NCBI RefSeq assembly: GCF_900452415.1
Contig: NZ_UGNX01000001.1
Span: 744,001 to 808,000 of the forward strand
Reading direction: 5' to 3'
DNA from: Legionella cincinnatiensis
Lineage (GTDB): Bacteria > Pseudomonadota > Gammaproteobacteria > Legionellales > Legionellaceae
DNA: 64,000 nucleotides
The notes under the pieces are model-generated. The model searched no databases. It saw only the letters and a list, made by a program, of their open reading frames with translations, and was not told the origin of the DNA. Numbering within the stretch: the first letter of the stretch is position 1; the number at the start of each line of letters is the position of its first letter. The translations under genes were made by a program, and so were the position numbers. Shown piece by piece: positions 1 to 8,387 of the stretch.

Positions 1-2
1 TG

Positions 3-845
3 CATCACTTAGAAATTGAATCACTTCATAATCATAACCACTATCGGTTAAAAAATAATCAACCATATACTCCAGAGGATTTTAATCAACATATGGAGGC
101 TTTAAAAGAAACGGAGGCGTTTACTCAATTCTTTAATGTAGGTGAGATCGAAAAAATTGAAGAGCGCTTTGCTCAATTTTATGCTGATTGGCATACAAAG
201 ACGGAAGGGGGATTATCAAAACATGAGGAATATATGCAAGATCCTTCTCAGCGGTTAAACACAGGAGATGTAATCGAATTAATGCTATTTGGCTATCAAC
301 AAGAACCTTGTCGTATTAATGTACGTGAATTAACAATTGATTATGATGCAGCAAGAAAAGAAATCGAGGAAGCACTAGAAAAAGGAGGTACTTCCGAATC
401 CCAACTTGAGTTAACCCAAAAGCTTCAAGAAATAGAAAAGCAATATAAAGATCTTTTAAAGTATCGAGAAAAAGGAGGGAGTCGTGGTTTACTTTCAGAA
501 ATTGGTGCTACGCGACAAACTTATCAATCGGAATTTAAACCAAATCCCTATGTAGGTGGACAAGACAGCAGCTTTGGAGCTCCGCCAGAAATACCCGAAT
601 GGGCTACAAAACTCAAGATACTTGTTGAAGAAGGCAAAAAAGCAATGATTGAGACAAGAGCTGAAAGAGAAATTATAGAGGACTCTCAAAAAGAAGAGGC
701 CATAAAAAGTTTTGAACAAGAAGTTCCTGAGCATATTCGTAGTGCAAATAAGCAAAAGAACATGAAATTTTTTAAAGAAGAAACGAAAGAAGAAACAAAA
801 GAAGACAGTCAAGATGATCTACTGAAGAGACTCCAAAAGAAATAA
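3..845 (+). CDS. Unknown charged helical protein, C-terminal part (possible effector)
   Basis: The reading frame is open to the left window edge: 30 codons without a stop precede the first in-frame ATG at 93, so this is the 3' part of a gene starting outside the window. About 280 residues are visible. They are rich in Glu and Lys with predicted coiled-coil stretches (around the EEALEKGG and EIEKQYKDLLKYREKGG segments). The C terminus is strongly charged, with a repeated KEETKE motif followed by DDLLKRLQKK. Such Glu-rich tails are common in Legionella Dot/Icm substrates, but that is inference; no catalytic motif is seen and I do not recognise the family. It lies 38 bp before a second helical gene, probably cotranscribed, in the chromosomal flank outside the integrated element. 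Confidence 0.7.
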   Translation, partial: HHLEIESLHNHNHYRLKNNQPYTPEDFNQHMEALKETEAFTQFFNVGEIEKIEERFAQFYADWHTKTEGGLSKHEEYMQDPSQRLNTGDVIELMLFGYQQEPCRINVRELTIDYDAARKEIEEALEKGGTSESQLELTQKLQEIEKQYKDLLKYREKGGSRGLLSEIGATRQTYQSEFKPNPYVGGQDSSFGAPPEIPEWATKLKILVEEGKKAMIETRAEREIIEDSQKEEAIKSFEQEVPEHIRSANKQKNMKFFKEETKEETKEDSQDDLLKRLQKK

Positions 846-882
846 GTGGATAGAAAACAATATTTATTAAGAGGATAGAAAT

Positions 883-1638
883 ATGCAAACGACAAAGGTA
901 TTTAATGAAGCAGATTACAAGCAAAGAGCGCAGTTAATCCTTCAAAATCTTAATAATGTTCAATTAGACATAGAAAAATACAATAAAGAGCTTTTTCTTC
1001 TTGGTGAAAAACTAGACAAAGTCAATTCATTCCCCGAATTTTTTAAGATTGTTAATGACATTATTAAAACAGAATCAGAACTTGATAAATTTCTTATAAA
1101 AGAAATGAAGGGTTTGAATCAAAATATAAAAAATATTCTACTACAAGATATGAAAGATAAAAGCGAATTTCAGTCTTTTACTAATGTTCTAAATTTTAAT
1201 CAAATTATAACGGATAAAATTTTAAAAAATAAAGAGCGGCTAAGTCTCTATCTTTTAAAAGAAGAATTACCTGAACCTAAATATAATCTCGCGAAAAAAT
1301 TTATTCATTCTATTACTGTTTTAAAGCCAATTACTGAACTCATTGAAAAACAAAAGATTCATTTTAAAACGAAGTTAGATTCAGCAGATTCAATGGAGCA
1401 AGTTAATGAGATAGAAAGACAAATTGATGCCCAGGATCGTGATTTGTTAGAGGCTTATCAGACGTTAATTAATTTTCCAGAAGATGAACAAACTGCTGAG
1501 TCTGTTATTAAATTTTTAGAGAAAAATCAACACTTCAAAACCATTCTAGAGTCTTTTGATTTTGCTGAATCTTTAATGGATGATGTTCTAAATGCAAAAG
1601 TAAGGGTTTCTGTTTCTCAGAATCATGGCCTTAATTAA
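883..1638 (+). CDS. Unknown alpha-helical protein (possible effector)
   Basis: A 251-residue protein with no signal peptide and no membrane segment. The ATG is preceded by an AGAGGA ribosome-binding site at the right distance. Composition is dominated by Lys, Glu, Leu and Asn, with long predicted helices throughout and no Cys or catalytic signature. It follows the preceding Glu-rich protein by 38 bp in the same orientation, so the two are likely cotranscribed and a stem-loop after the gene would end the transcript. The family is unknown to me. A Legionella effector or other cytoplasmic helical protein is possible, but the sequence alone does not show it. Confidence 0.7.
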   Translation: MQTTKVFNEADYKQRAQLILQNLNNVQLDIEKYNKELFLLGEKLDKVNSFPEFFKIVNDIIKTESELDKFLIKEMKGLNQNIKNILLQDMKDKSEFQSFTNVLNFNQIITDKILKNKERLSLYLLKEELPEPKYNLAKKFIHSITVLKPITELIEKQKIHFKTKLDSADSMEQVNEIERQIDAQDRDLLEAYQTLINFPEDEQTAESVIKFLEKNQHFKTILESFDFAESLMDDVLNAKVRVSVSQNHGLN

Positions 1639-1725
1639 TATGAGAAAGGAGTATAGGTTAATAAATTAAGAAATACTGTGAGTAAGTTAACCCGATTTTA
1701 TAAAATAAGTGGAACATCTTTTAAA

Positions 1726-1769
1726 CTCTATTGAAGTGTGAGCTCAATTCTAAATGAGTTCAATAGGAG
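1726..1769 (+). terminator. Stem-loop after the two helical-protein genes
   Basis: CTATTGAA at 1728-1735 is the exact inverse complement of TTCAATAG at 1759-1766, with extra pairing outward (CT / GG-AG side) and a T-rich stretch (ATTTCTT) following. It sits 90 bp after the last stop codon and before tRNA-Pro. This fits a factor-independent terminator of moderate strength. Confidence 0.45.
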
Positions 1770-1834
1770 ATTTCTTGAATAAATACTCTTGCTCTTGTTA
1801 TTTCTTCCAGACTTCGTTATCATTTGCCAGCAGT

Positions 1835-1911
1835 CGGGGCGTAGCGCAGCCTGGTAGCGTACTAGCATGGGGTGCTAGTGGTCGAAGGTTCAAATCCTTC
1901 CGTCCCGACCA
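1835..1911 (+). tRNA. tRNA-Pro (anticodon GGG)
   Basis: A complete 77-nt cloverleaf can be folded by hand. The acceptor stem CGGGGCG pairs with CGTCCCG, the anticodon arm is CTAGC / GCTAG around the loop ATGGGGT, the T arm carries GGTTCAAATCC, and CCA is encoded. U33 is followed by GGG, which reads the proline codon CCC. The 3' part from the anticodon stem to CCA is the attachment site of the integrated element. The tRNA stays intact because the element supplies, or preserves, the same 3' sequence. Confidence 0.95.
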
Positions 1912-1912
1912 A
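1861..1912 (+). other. Left attachment site (attL) inside tRNA-Pro
   Basis: These 52 bases, covering the tRNA anticodon arm through CCA plus one base, are repeated without a mismatch at 62940-62991. The integrase gene lies immediately inside the right copy. This is the classic signature of a tyrosine-recombinase element inserted into the 3' end of a tRNA gene and fixes the element's length at about 61 kb. Confidence 0.93.
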
Positions 1913-1958
1913 GCCCAGCAAGGGTTATAGACAAAAAATTTTTAATACACAAATTCCT

Positions 1959-1978
1959 GGCTACACTTCTGGCTACAC
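1959..1978 (+). repeat. Left GGCTACAC doublet, possible integrase arm site
   Basis: GGCTACAC occurs twice with 12-bp spacing and is followed by ACTTTTT. The same doublet, same spacing and same tail occur at 62795-62814, just upstream of the integrase start. Both copies lie just inside the att repeats, 47 bp from attL and 125 bp from attR. They could be integrase or excisionase arm-binding sites, or the left copy may be a scar of an earlier integration. Confidence 0.5.
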
Positions 1979-2015
1979 TTTTTGGAAATACTCCAAATGA
2001 GCGTAACAAATATCC

Positions 2016-2168
2016 TTTTTTTTTGATAATTTGTTGCCCCATATCTAGCCCATCAAAGAAATGTTTAATGCGTTGATCGGCCAGGATTTTTCGATAGAAA
2101 ATATTCACAGCAGAAGTAGTAACAGTATCTTGGCCACCACCTAGACATTCATATAGGGATGCAGGCAT
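2016..2168 (-). pseudogene. Truncated haemoglobin (group I, GlbN-like), 5' fragment
   Basis: The first 50 or so residues (starting MPASLYECLGG, then IFYRKILADQRIKHFF and DGLDM) match the N-terminal helices of group I truncated haemoglobins, small haem proteins of about 120 residues that bind oxygen or nitric oxide. A GGAGT ribosome-binding site precedes the ATG. After about residue 50 the family similarity stops: the F helix with the haem-ligating His is missing, and the frame runs on into the attachment region until a stop near 1890. The gene was most likely cut by recombination at the element end. A short non-functional peptide could still be translated. Confidence 0.65.
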
Positions 2169-2263
2169 AATCTAAACTCCAAATGAAAAATGAAAGAAGT
2201 TTGGGTAATTTTCATCCCGCAATCCCTTGCTTAAGAATTTAAATAAGTTGAAAACTATTAATT

Positions 2264-2887
2264 ATGAAACCTCTTGCACGTGGATATATACATTTAGCAG
2301 CATTTTTTATCACTCTTTGTGCATGCACTATACTAATCATTTACAGCAACGGGGCTTACGCCATTTTTGCCAGTGTAACATATAGTATTAGCCTTATTGG
2401 ACAATATGGTGTGAGTGCGCTTTATCATACCCGCATGTGGACTCGGCAAAAATATTTATTACTTAGACGCATTGATCATGCAGCTATTTTTGTTTTAATA
2501 GCAGGATCAGCAACTCCCATTTGTCTACTTAAGTTAAAGAACGCATCTGGATTGCAACTTTTATTCGTCTTTTGGCTAGTTGCAATAATTGGAATGTTAA
2601 TAACGACCTTATGGACTCACGTACCCAAATGGTCTAGAGCGGTTCTTTATGTTGCTATGGGTTGGATTGGAATTCTCTATTTTCCCGAAATTAAATCTTC
2701 GCTAGACACAACAAATATTCAGCTATTAGTAATAGGAGGAGTTGCCTATACACTAGGTGCTCTAATCTATGCTTTTAAGTGGCCGGATCCCTTTCCTAGC
2801 GTCTTTGGATATCATGAAGTCTTTCATGTTTTCGTTGTCTTGGGGAGTGGGTTGCATTTTTGTCTTAACTATAATATAGCTACTTAA
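2264..2887 (+). CDS. trhA: Haemolysin III / PAQR-family membrane protein (TrhA-like)
   Basis: A 207-residue polytopic protein with about seven hydrophobic segments, the usual size for bacterial haemolysin III (YqfA/TrhA). Family signatures are visible: SALYH near residue 52, RRIDHAAIF near 70, and the C-terminal YHEVFHVFVVLGSGLHF with the HxxxH pair that binds zinc in PAQR proteins. Known members act in the inner membrane on membrane energetics and lipid homeostasis; the haemolysin name is historical. The gene is convergent with the phasin gene and a 42-bp perfect palindrome lies between them. The start has only a weak ribosome-binding site. Confidence 0.85.
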   Translation: MKPLARGYIHLAAFFITLCACTILIIYSNGAYAIFASVTYSISLIGQYGVSALYHTRMWTRQKYLLLRRIDHAAIFVLIAGSATPICLLKLKNASGLQLLFVFWLVAIIGMLITTLWTHVPKWSRAVLYVAMGWIGILYFPEIKSSLDTTNIQLLVIGGVAYTLGALIYAFKWPDPFPSVFGYHEVFHVFVVLGSGLHFCLNYNIAT

Positions 2888-2923
2888 TTCTGTATCTGAG
2901 TTTCGTCATCGATTGGCAAGTTC

Positions 2924-2965
2924 GTAGGATAAACCCTGCTTGGTACCAAGCAGGGTTTATCCTAC
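2924..2965. terminator. 42-bp perfect palindrome between convergent genes
   Basis: The two 21-base halves are exact inverse complements with no spacer; the arms contain GGATAAACCCTGCTTGG. It lies between the ends of the trhA-like gene (plus) and the phasin gene (minus), so it probably stops transcription in both directions. A perfect spacer-free palindrome of this length can also extrude as a cruciform or be a dispersed repeat. Confidence 0.55.
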
Positions 2966-3044
2966 CAACGAATACCCCTTCAGTAACATTTCTTTTGATG
3001 CAACAGGCCAATGAAATCAACATACCCTATTTGTCTTTTTTTAT

Positions 3045-3938
3045 TTACTTTTTAAAAGGATTTTTTCCCTTACCTTCCTGCTCGGTTAAGGGATGTTCGG
3101 ACTGACTTGTATGATGCTCAGATATAAAGTTATGAATATCAGGTTGATTACTCATTGAGTCATCCGGTAGGCTCATCTGGTTTAATAATAAACCTGTTTC
3201 TGGTTCTGGCATTCCCATCTTACGCTCTAATTTAGTCATCCTGTTTTTTACCCTATCTTCCTTTTTATCAGAAATATCCTTACTGAGCACTGGCACATCC
3301 TTTTGTTTCTCATTCGAACTAATGGGTTTGTCTATTGAGATACCCTTCTTACTCTCTGTGAGGATCTTTTTGTGTGCGGGTATATTTTTCTTGCTTTCAG
3401 GTAGCGCTCTCTTAAGAGCTGATACTTCCTGTTCACGTGTAGACTTGGTTGTTTTTTGTTCTGACTTAACTCTGTTTTGTATGGGTGTACTCTTGGATGC
3501 AGTCTTACTTTTTGATTTCATCAAGGTATTCTTAGTAGGGGCAATTTTATTTTTATTTGCAGTTTTCTTATGCTCCGAAGGTTTCACCGTTTTCGTCATT
3601 ATTTCAGAGACAGTCTTCTGATTTTTAGACAGCCCAGCACCTGAATTTTTAATTGATTGAACTGTATTTTCTTTAAATTGTTTTGAAAGCGATAAAAAAG
3701 AATATTCTAAAAGTTGAAATGATTGTGTCATATAATCTAGAATCATATGACTATTTTCCATCATAAGCTTAATCTGTTTATCCAGTAATTCTCCAGGCTG
3801 TTTCATTGAGGACATATCTTCAACCGTTAAATACTTTAAACCTTGTAATGTCTTAACATTAAGATCCAGCATTTCTTGATATGGTTTTTGCATTTCACCC
3901 ATCATCATAGTCCAATTTTGTAAATAGTCCTGATTCAT
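3045..3938 (-). CDS. Phasin-like protein with long basic tail
   Basis: The start MNQDYLQNW is chosen because GGAGA lies 5-9 bases upstream; a start nine codons earlier has none. The first 110 residues resemble phasins (a helical region with LQNWTMMMGEMQKPYQEMLDLNVKTL and a second helix YMTQSFQLLEYSFLSLSKQ). Phasins coat polyhydroxyalkanoate storage granules, which Legionella make. Residues from about 115 onward form an unusually long Lys/Ser/Thr-rich low-complexity tail with repeated TK, SK and ESKK motifs, like the PhaF-type tails that bind DNA. This suggests a granule protein that may also touch the nucleoid; the DNA-binding part is inference. It is a single gene, convergent with trhA. Confidence 0.65.
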   Translation of the reverse strand: MNQDYLQNWTMMMGEMQKPYQEMLDLNVKTLQGLKYLTVEDMSSMKQPGELLDKQIKLMMENSHMILDYMTQSFQLLEYSFLSLSKQFKENTVQSIKNSGAGLSKNQKTVSEIMTKTVKPSEHKKTANKNKIAPTKNTLMKSKSKTASKSTPIQNRVKSEQKTTKSTREQEVSALKRALPESKKNIPAHKKILTESKKGISIDKPISSNEKQKDVPVLSKDISDKKEDRVKNRMTKLERKMGMPEPETGLLLNQMSLPDDSMSNQPDIHNFISEHHTSQSEHPLTEQEGKGKNPFKK

Positions 3939-4238
3939 GATTATCTCCATAAGGTTACAAAACATAATTGTTAGACTAGCAAATTAATTAATCTATCGCG
4001 AATTTATTGGGAAGGTAAAACTGATTAAGTGAGACAATTTACACTAACAATCGAAAATAGCTTGTATTAGGTACTATTGATTTTTAGAGTCACAGAAAAA
4101 AACTACCTAACACCTGAGCGGAAGCTGACTATCTTAAATATGAAAGGTAAAGGCACACCCCTCCACTAAGGATTACAAAACCCTTTTTGATAGGGCATTT
4201 TATCGTCGGATCTTGTCACTGAACTCTGGGAGCAAGAT

Positions 4239-4412
4239 CTAATGAAGGATGGGGCCAAAAACTTTCCAGCCTATTATGGCTAATAAAATAAATAACATTA
4301 TATTGCCACCGACGATACCATAGTTGCCACGAGAAAACTCAGTTCGATGCCAATACAATCCGAAAAGTAACCAAACGAGCATCAGAACCCAAAACAAAAC
4401 TCCAATAGGCAT
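4239..4412 (-). CDS. Small two-helix membrane protein
   Basis: A 57-residue protein starting MPIGVLFWVLMLVWLLFG, with an AAGGAG ribosome-binding site upstream of the ATG at 4412. It has two hydrophobic segments separated by a short polar loop containing YWHRTEFSRGNYG. The pattern (short Leu/Ile-rich helix, W/H/R loop, second helix) resembles the small DUF3309 protein encoded at 7427-7582 in the same module, although sequence identity is low. Function is unknown. It probably sits in the inner membrane and its neighbours suggest a stress-associated role. Confidence 0.6.
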   Translation of the reverse strand: MPIGVLFWVLMLVWLLFGLYWHRTEFSRGNYGIVGGNIMLFILLAIIGWKVFGPILH

Positions 4413-4663
4413 TTTATACTCCTTGTTTGTTAACCAGAAACTGCATTTACAATTTAATCATTAAACTACAACCACCATAGTAAATTATAGCTGATAATTA
4501 CTCCCATTTAGTTGGATTGATGTTATTTATATGACGTAAGTTTATGAAAATGAAAGGTGATATTTACAAAAGAGTGTTGTGGATATATGTGATCCACTCT
4601 CACTATGCTCTAAAAAAATTAGATATTTCGCTGCAATTAGAAGCACTTTTTTCTATGAAAAGA

Positions 4664-4996
4664 TTATTTTGTCCTATTAGCTTGATTTCCCCCCTCATTA
4701 TCCATGGCTTTTTTTGCTTCGAGCTCTTCTTTTTCTTGTGTTTGTTCAGGTTCTTCTTGGTGAGAAGAATGAGACATATCACATACAGGACAAGATGAGT
4801 GTTTTGATGGACAAACGTAACAACACAACTTATTAAACAGACATAAAACAACTCCCGCAGCAAATAATGCAACTATTCCAAGACCACTGTGAGTAGAGAT
4901 AGTTAAGCCGGTTGCGATAACCAATAGGATAACGCCTAGCATTTCAAAGCGCAGCGTCCAAAGACATGTGATCTTCGAGCATTCCATTTTTTTCAT
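4664..4996 (-). CDS. Unknown membrane protein with Cys motifs
   Basis: A 110-residue protein; the first of two nearby ATGs is chosen because AGGAG lies just upstream of it. Two adjacent transmembrane segments span roughly residues 17-58. They are followed by a Cys-rich segment with CCYVCPSKHSSCPVCDMSHSSH, which contains CxxC pairs and several His and could bind a metal. The C terminus is an acidic Glu/Gln-rich tail. I do not recognise the family. Its position among stress-type genes suggests an envelope or metal-related role, but this is a guess. Confidence 0.6.
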   Translation of the reverse strand: MKKMECSKITCLWTLRFEMLGVILLVIATGLTISTHSGLGIVALFAAGVVLCLFNKLCCYVCPSKHSSCPVCDMSHSSHQEEPEQTQEKEELEAKKAMDNEGGNQANRTK

Positions 4997-5339
4997 TTTA
5001 TTACTCCTAGTATTAACGATGCATTGATGTTATTAACGTAACTGTGATTTTATTAATTCTAGACTACTATTTGACTCTTCGTAACTTTGCGTTGGAAGTT
5101 AGCCTCCTTAGGCTGAACCTAGAGTACGCTTTCAGAGCTTTGTTTAGTGTGTTTTATACTACTATTCAATAACAATAGGTCAAAGTCCACAGCACTTTTC
5201 TTATCAAACTCTGGTATTGATTTTCAAACTGATGCTGATTGCAGTAACCCAAAGATGAATGTAACTTATGGGTTTTATAAATAGGGTTCTATGACTCAGG
5301 ATTTCCTGCGTAGCATCCAATTGGGTTTGGTAGTTATGG

Positions 5340-5505
5340 CAATGAAGTCCTTACTGAAGCCAAACTAAAAAGTGTAAAATTGGGGCGAAGTCGAACTGAT
5401 GCTCGCCAAAAAATAGTTTCGCTGTATACTCTAGGCATAGGTGCAACAGAAATTGCAAGATAAGTTCGATTTGGAAGATCAACAGTATCAATCACAACGA
5501 AACTC
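5340..5505 (+). pseudogene. Resolvase/invertase C-terminal remnant
   Basis: Translation in one frame gives EAKLKSVKLGRSRTDARQKI, then VSLYTLGIGATEIAR, a stop codon, then VRFGRSTVS. This is the C-terminal helix-turn-helix of a serine resolvase/invertase (Hin/Tn3 type), which normally reads GRPR..DA...I..L...G.g...IAR...vgRSTvyR. The catalytic domain is absent and the recognition helix is broken by TAA at 5461. It marks an old transposon or plasmid insertion. The rest of the 600-bp gap between 4997 and 5627 shows no gene. Confidence 0.6.
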
Positions 5506-5627
5506 AGCAGAGTAATGAGCTAATCAAACGCATTATCTTATCTGTTTGAAGCTTTACAAAAGCATTTGAGCAAGTAATGCGAGCTTTATTTATGATAGTC
5601 TAATAATTATTGGTTAAGGATAAACGA

Positions 5628-6959
5628 GTGCCATTAAATCCACAGTTACCTAAAGAACCCATACATTGGGTATCTAAACCATTAGATAGATTTATTCGTA
5701 TTGAGACAAGTACAGCAGGCATACTCTTGCTCTCCACTATAGTGGCTCTAATTTTAGCGAATTCTCCTTGGTCTGAATCTTTTTTATCTATTTGGAAAAT
5801 ATCTTTAGGAATTCACCTGGGGAGTTTTGAGTTTGCTCGTCCAATCCATGGCTGGATAAATGATGGACTAATGACCTTATTTTTCTTTTTTGTGTCTTTA
5901 GAATTAAAAAGAGAATTGGTGTTAGGTGAACTACGAAATCCTAGAATGGCAGCACTTTCCATTATCGCGGCTATTGGTGGGATGATTGTCCCAGCCTTAT
6001 TTTACTTCCTGCTCCAACTAGGTGAACCAGGACAAAATGGCTGGGGTACAGTTATGGCAACGGATACCGCTTTTGTGATTGGATGCTTGGCTTTATTGGG
6101 TAAACACATTCCTCAAAGTCTGCGAATATTCATGTTGTCATTAGCTATTATTGATGACATTGGCGCAATCCTAATTGTTGCTATTGGTTATAGCCAGGGG
6201 GTTTCTTGGATGGCTCTTGCAATATCAATATTAGGGTTTACTCTCGTGTACCTGATGAAAAAAATAGGAATTCGCAGCATAACTGTATTTTTTTGTATTG
6301 GAGTCCTGACATGGATTTCAATTGATGCATCTGGTATTCAACCCACCATTACTGGCGTTATTCTTGGATTAATGACCCCAACTGGTGCATGGGTAAATGA
6401 TACACGATTACATAAAATTTTAGAGCATATGGTTTCTTATCCTCCAGGAGAGCATTGGAGTGGAGATACCAATGATCGCAAAGCATTACACATTGCTGAA
6501 GTAGCTGTTCGTGAAACCCTTTCCCCAGTTGAGCGACTGGAAATCCTATTGCACCCATGGATTGGTTATCTAATATTACCCTTGTTTGCACTAGCTAATG
6601 CAGGAGTGTTGATATCATTTTCAGATTTTAATGGAGTTACTCTATCTGTATTTTTAGGATTCATTCTGGGTAAACCTATAGGGGTTTTCGGTTTTAGTTT
6701 TATCGCTGAATTTCTTGGGTTAGCGAAGAGACCTAGAACTCTTAACTGGATATTATTAGCGTGTGGCAGTATATTGACCGGAATCGGGTTTACAATGGCT
6801 ATTTTCATAGCTAATTTAGCATTCAATGAAAATCTTAATAATTCCGCTCGGTTGGGTATATTGTTAGCAAGTATATTCTGCGCCCTAGTAGGTGTTTTTG
6901 CGCTTTTTATATACAAATTATTTTTTCAGTCAGAATTAAACGCTAATGCTTCTGAATAA
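5628..6959 (+). CDS. nhaA: Na+/H+ antiporter NhaA
   Basis: A GTG start at 5628 is preferred because AAGGA lies 8 bases upstream; a TTG six codons earlier has no such site. The 443-residue product carries the NhaA hallmarks: about twelve membrane helices, the discontinuous helix IV region ATDTAFVIGCLALLGK and the ion-binding double Asp in LAIIDDIGAI (equivalent to E. coli D163/D164). NhaA exchanges two external protons for one internal Na+ or Li+ and supports growth in salt or alkaline conditions. Length fits longer members of the family, slightly above E. coli NhaA. It lies in a module of small membrane and stress-type genes and appears to be a single transcription unit. Confidence 0.95.
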   Translation: MPLNPQLPKEPIHWVSKPLDRFIRIETSTAGILLLSTIVALILANSPWSESFLSIWKISLGIHLGSFEFARPIHGWINDGLMTLFFFFVSLELKRELVLGELRNPRMAALSIIAAIGGMIVPALFYFLLQLGEPGQNGWGTVMATDTAFVIGCLALLGKHIPQSLRIFMLSLAIIDDIGAILIVAIGYSQGVSWMALAISILGFTLVYLMKKIGIRSITVFFCIGVLTWISIDASGIQPTITGVILGLMTPTGAWVNDTRLHKILEHMVSYPPGEHWSGDTNDRKALHIAEVAVRETLSPVERLEILLHPWIGYLILPLFALANAGVLISFSDFNGVTLSVFLGFILGKPIGVFGFSFIAEFLGLAKRPRTLNWILLACGSILTGIGFTMAIFIANLAFNENLNNSARLGILLASIFCALVGVFALFIYKLFFQSELNANASE

Positions 6960-7136
6960 TTTTTTTATAGCTTTGCGACTCTTTGAAAAATCAAAATGGC
7001 TCGTTTAAGCTATACTGCATAGATAAGGTTTGTATAAACATTTTATTTTTATATCTTCGCAAAAAACATGTAATCACATTATACCTTATCTTGTTCGCAT
7101 TGATAGCGCATCTTATTTTTTCTTAGGGAGAACGAT

Positions 7137-7328
7137 ATGTTTACTTACACTGCTCAATTATATTTTGATAATATAAAGATAAATAATCGTTCTGGAAATG
7201 ATTTAGACTCTCTATTTGTTTGGATGCTAACCCAAGCGCAGGGAAAGCTCGGTAACTTAAACGGTAAAATTACGAATAACAAAACACATTTTCTCGAAAA
7301 AGAATTTAGAACTTGTGCTTATGACTAA
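7137..7328 (+). CDS. Small unknown protein
   Basis: A 63-residue protein with a good AGGGAG ribosome-binding site 7 bases before the ATG. It is polar, with several Asn and Lys, no signal peptide and no membrane segment; the first half reads YTAQLYFDNIKINNRSGNDLDSLFVWMLTQAQGKLG. I do not recognise a family. The good translation signal and ordinary codon use argue that it is real. It could be cotranscribed with the DUF3309 gene 98 bp downstream. Confidence 0.5.
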   Translation: MFTYTAQLYFDNIKINNRSGNDLDSLFVWMLTQAQGKLGNLNGKITNNKTHFLEKEFRTCAYD

Positions 7329-7426
7329 CTCATTTATGTAAATTTTGCACGGAGTTGCGTCCGAACAATCAATTGTTAACTTCTGTGCTACAGTTAATGT
7401 GTGGATGTAATTTCAAGGAGGACATA

Positions 7427-7582
7427 ATGCTTAGTACAATATTACTTGTGGTTTTAATACTGATTTTAATTGGTGCCTTGCCAACATGGGGACATAGTAG
7501 AGAGTGGGGGTATGCACCATCAGGAATTATAGGGACCATTTTAATAATTTTTTTAATATTATATTTGCTAGGTCGTGTATAG
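7427..7582 (+). CDS. DUF3309 small membrane protein
   Basis: The ATG at 7427 has a perfect AAGGAGG site 6 bases upstream, and the product is 51 residues. It matches the DUF3309 pattern almost throughout: a Leu/Ile helix, then GALPTWGHSREWGYAPSG, then a second hydrophobic helix ending LLGRV. DUF3309 proteins are tiny two-helix inner-membrane proteins that recur in stress and mobile gene clusters; no biochemical role is established. Another small two-helix membrane gene (4239-4412) lies nearby. Confidence 0.85.
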   Translation: MLSTILLVVLILILIGALPTWGHSREWGYAPSGIIGTILIIFLILYLLGRV

Positions 7583-8387
7583 GTTAGGTTCTTATTCTCT
7601 ATACTGAGTCAGGTTTCATATGAGTCTCGATTTGAGAGCGCTTTCATATTTTTTCCCTGGTTATTAACCATTATATTTCAAATTATAGTTTTAACTTTGA
7701 GACCAGCATCTTTTATGCAGAAAATTTTAACCTAAAAAACAGTTAATCTCTTTGCGAGAATGATAATTAGCGCTAACCTACCTATTAATTAAAATAGCCA
7801 TTTAATAAATCAGTTACAAAATCATTAGGCCAATCACCACTGCTATAACTCATATTGTTTTTTAATAGAACTCTTTTCTATGGTTATCCATACTTGCGCA
7901 CCGACAATTTGGTTTGGATCATAACTTGAGCCATTCTCTATCGTTATTTTTAAATTCATTAGCATAAAACCCATTCCTATTTAGAATGTTTCTAAAATCT
8001 TCTTTTATTACATCCTTTTCACCATACATTATTTATTTATTAAATTGTAACTTAAAGGCAAGGCACCATCTCACCAGCATCAACATAATATCCTGTTTAA
8101 AATGTTTTCACTTGAAGTTGAGCATTGACTGAGACACCTAAAAGGCAAAAGACTCTATCAAAATCCAACATTTTTTGCGACAAAGGCTAACATATTCAGA
8201 CAGGTAATCAGTCTATTTTTGAGCAGTTTTATGGTCTCGCGGCATAAACTCGCCCAGAATTCCTACGGTTTACGTTACTAATAATTTTTGCGACAAAGCC
8301 ACAATTCACCTATTTTATTTAAATAAGGGCATTATTATAGAAAGCCGAACATAGACTATAATTAAACTTAATGAATAGGAGAATTAA
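7583..8387. other. Gene-poor interval with short direct repeat
   Basis: No convincing gene was found in these 805 bp. Two overlapping minus-strand frames of 36 and 40 codons (between about 7850 and 8029) have no clear ribosome-binding site or family. TTTTTGCGACAAAG occurs twice (about 8170 and 8287) in the same orientation, roughly 120 bp apart, which may be what is left of an insertion-sequence end. Composition is very AT-rich. Confidence 0.4.

Noticed and set aside
3322..3621. 99-codon plus-strand frame inside the phasin gene
   Set aside because: It mirrors the Lys/Ser-rich tail of the phasin on the other strand; its Leu/Val/Phe-rich product is a by-product of that composition.
4544..4872. 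Frames on both strands overlapping the Cys-motif membrane gene (4544-4798 plus, 4603-4872 minus)
   Set aside because: They lack good start signals and overlap the better supported gene at 4664-4996.
7919..8029. Minus-strand 36-codon frame in the gene-poor interval
   Set aside because: It has no clear ribosome-binding site and an overlapping frame of equal length; nothing favours it as a gene.
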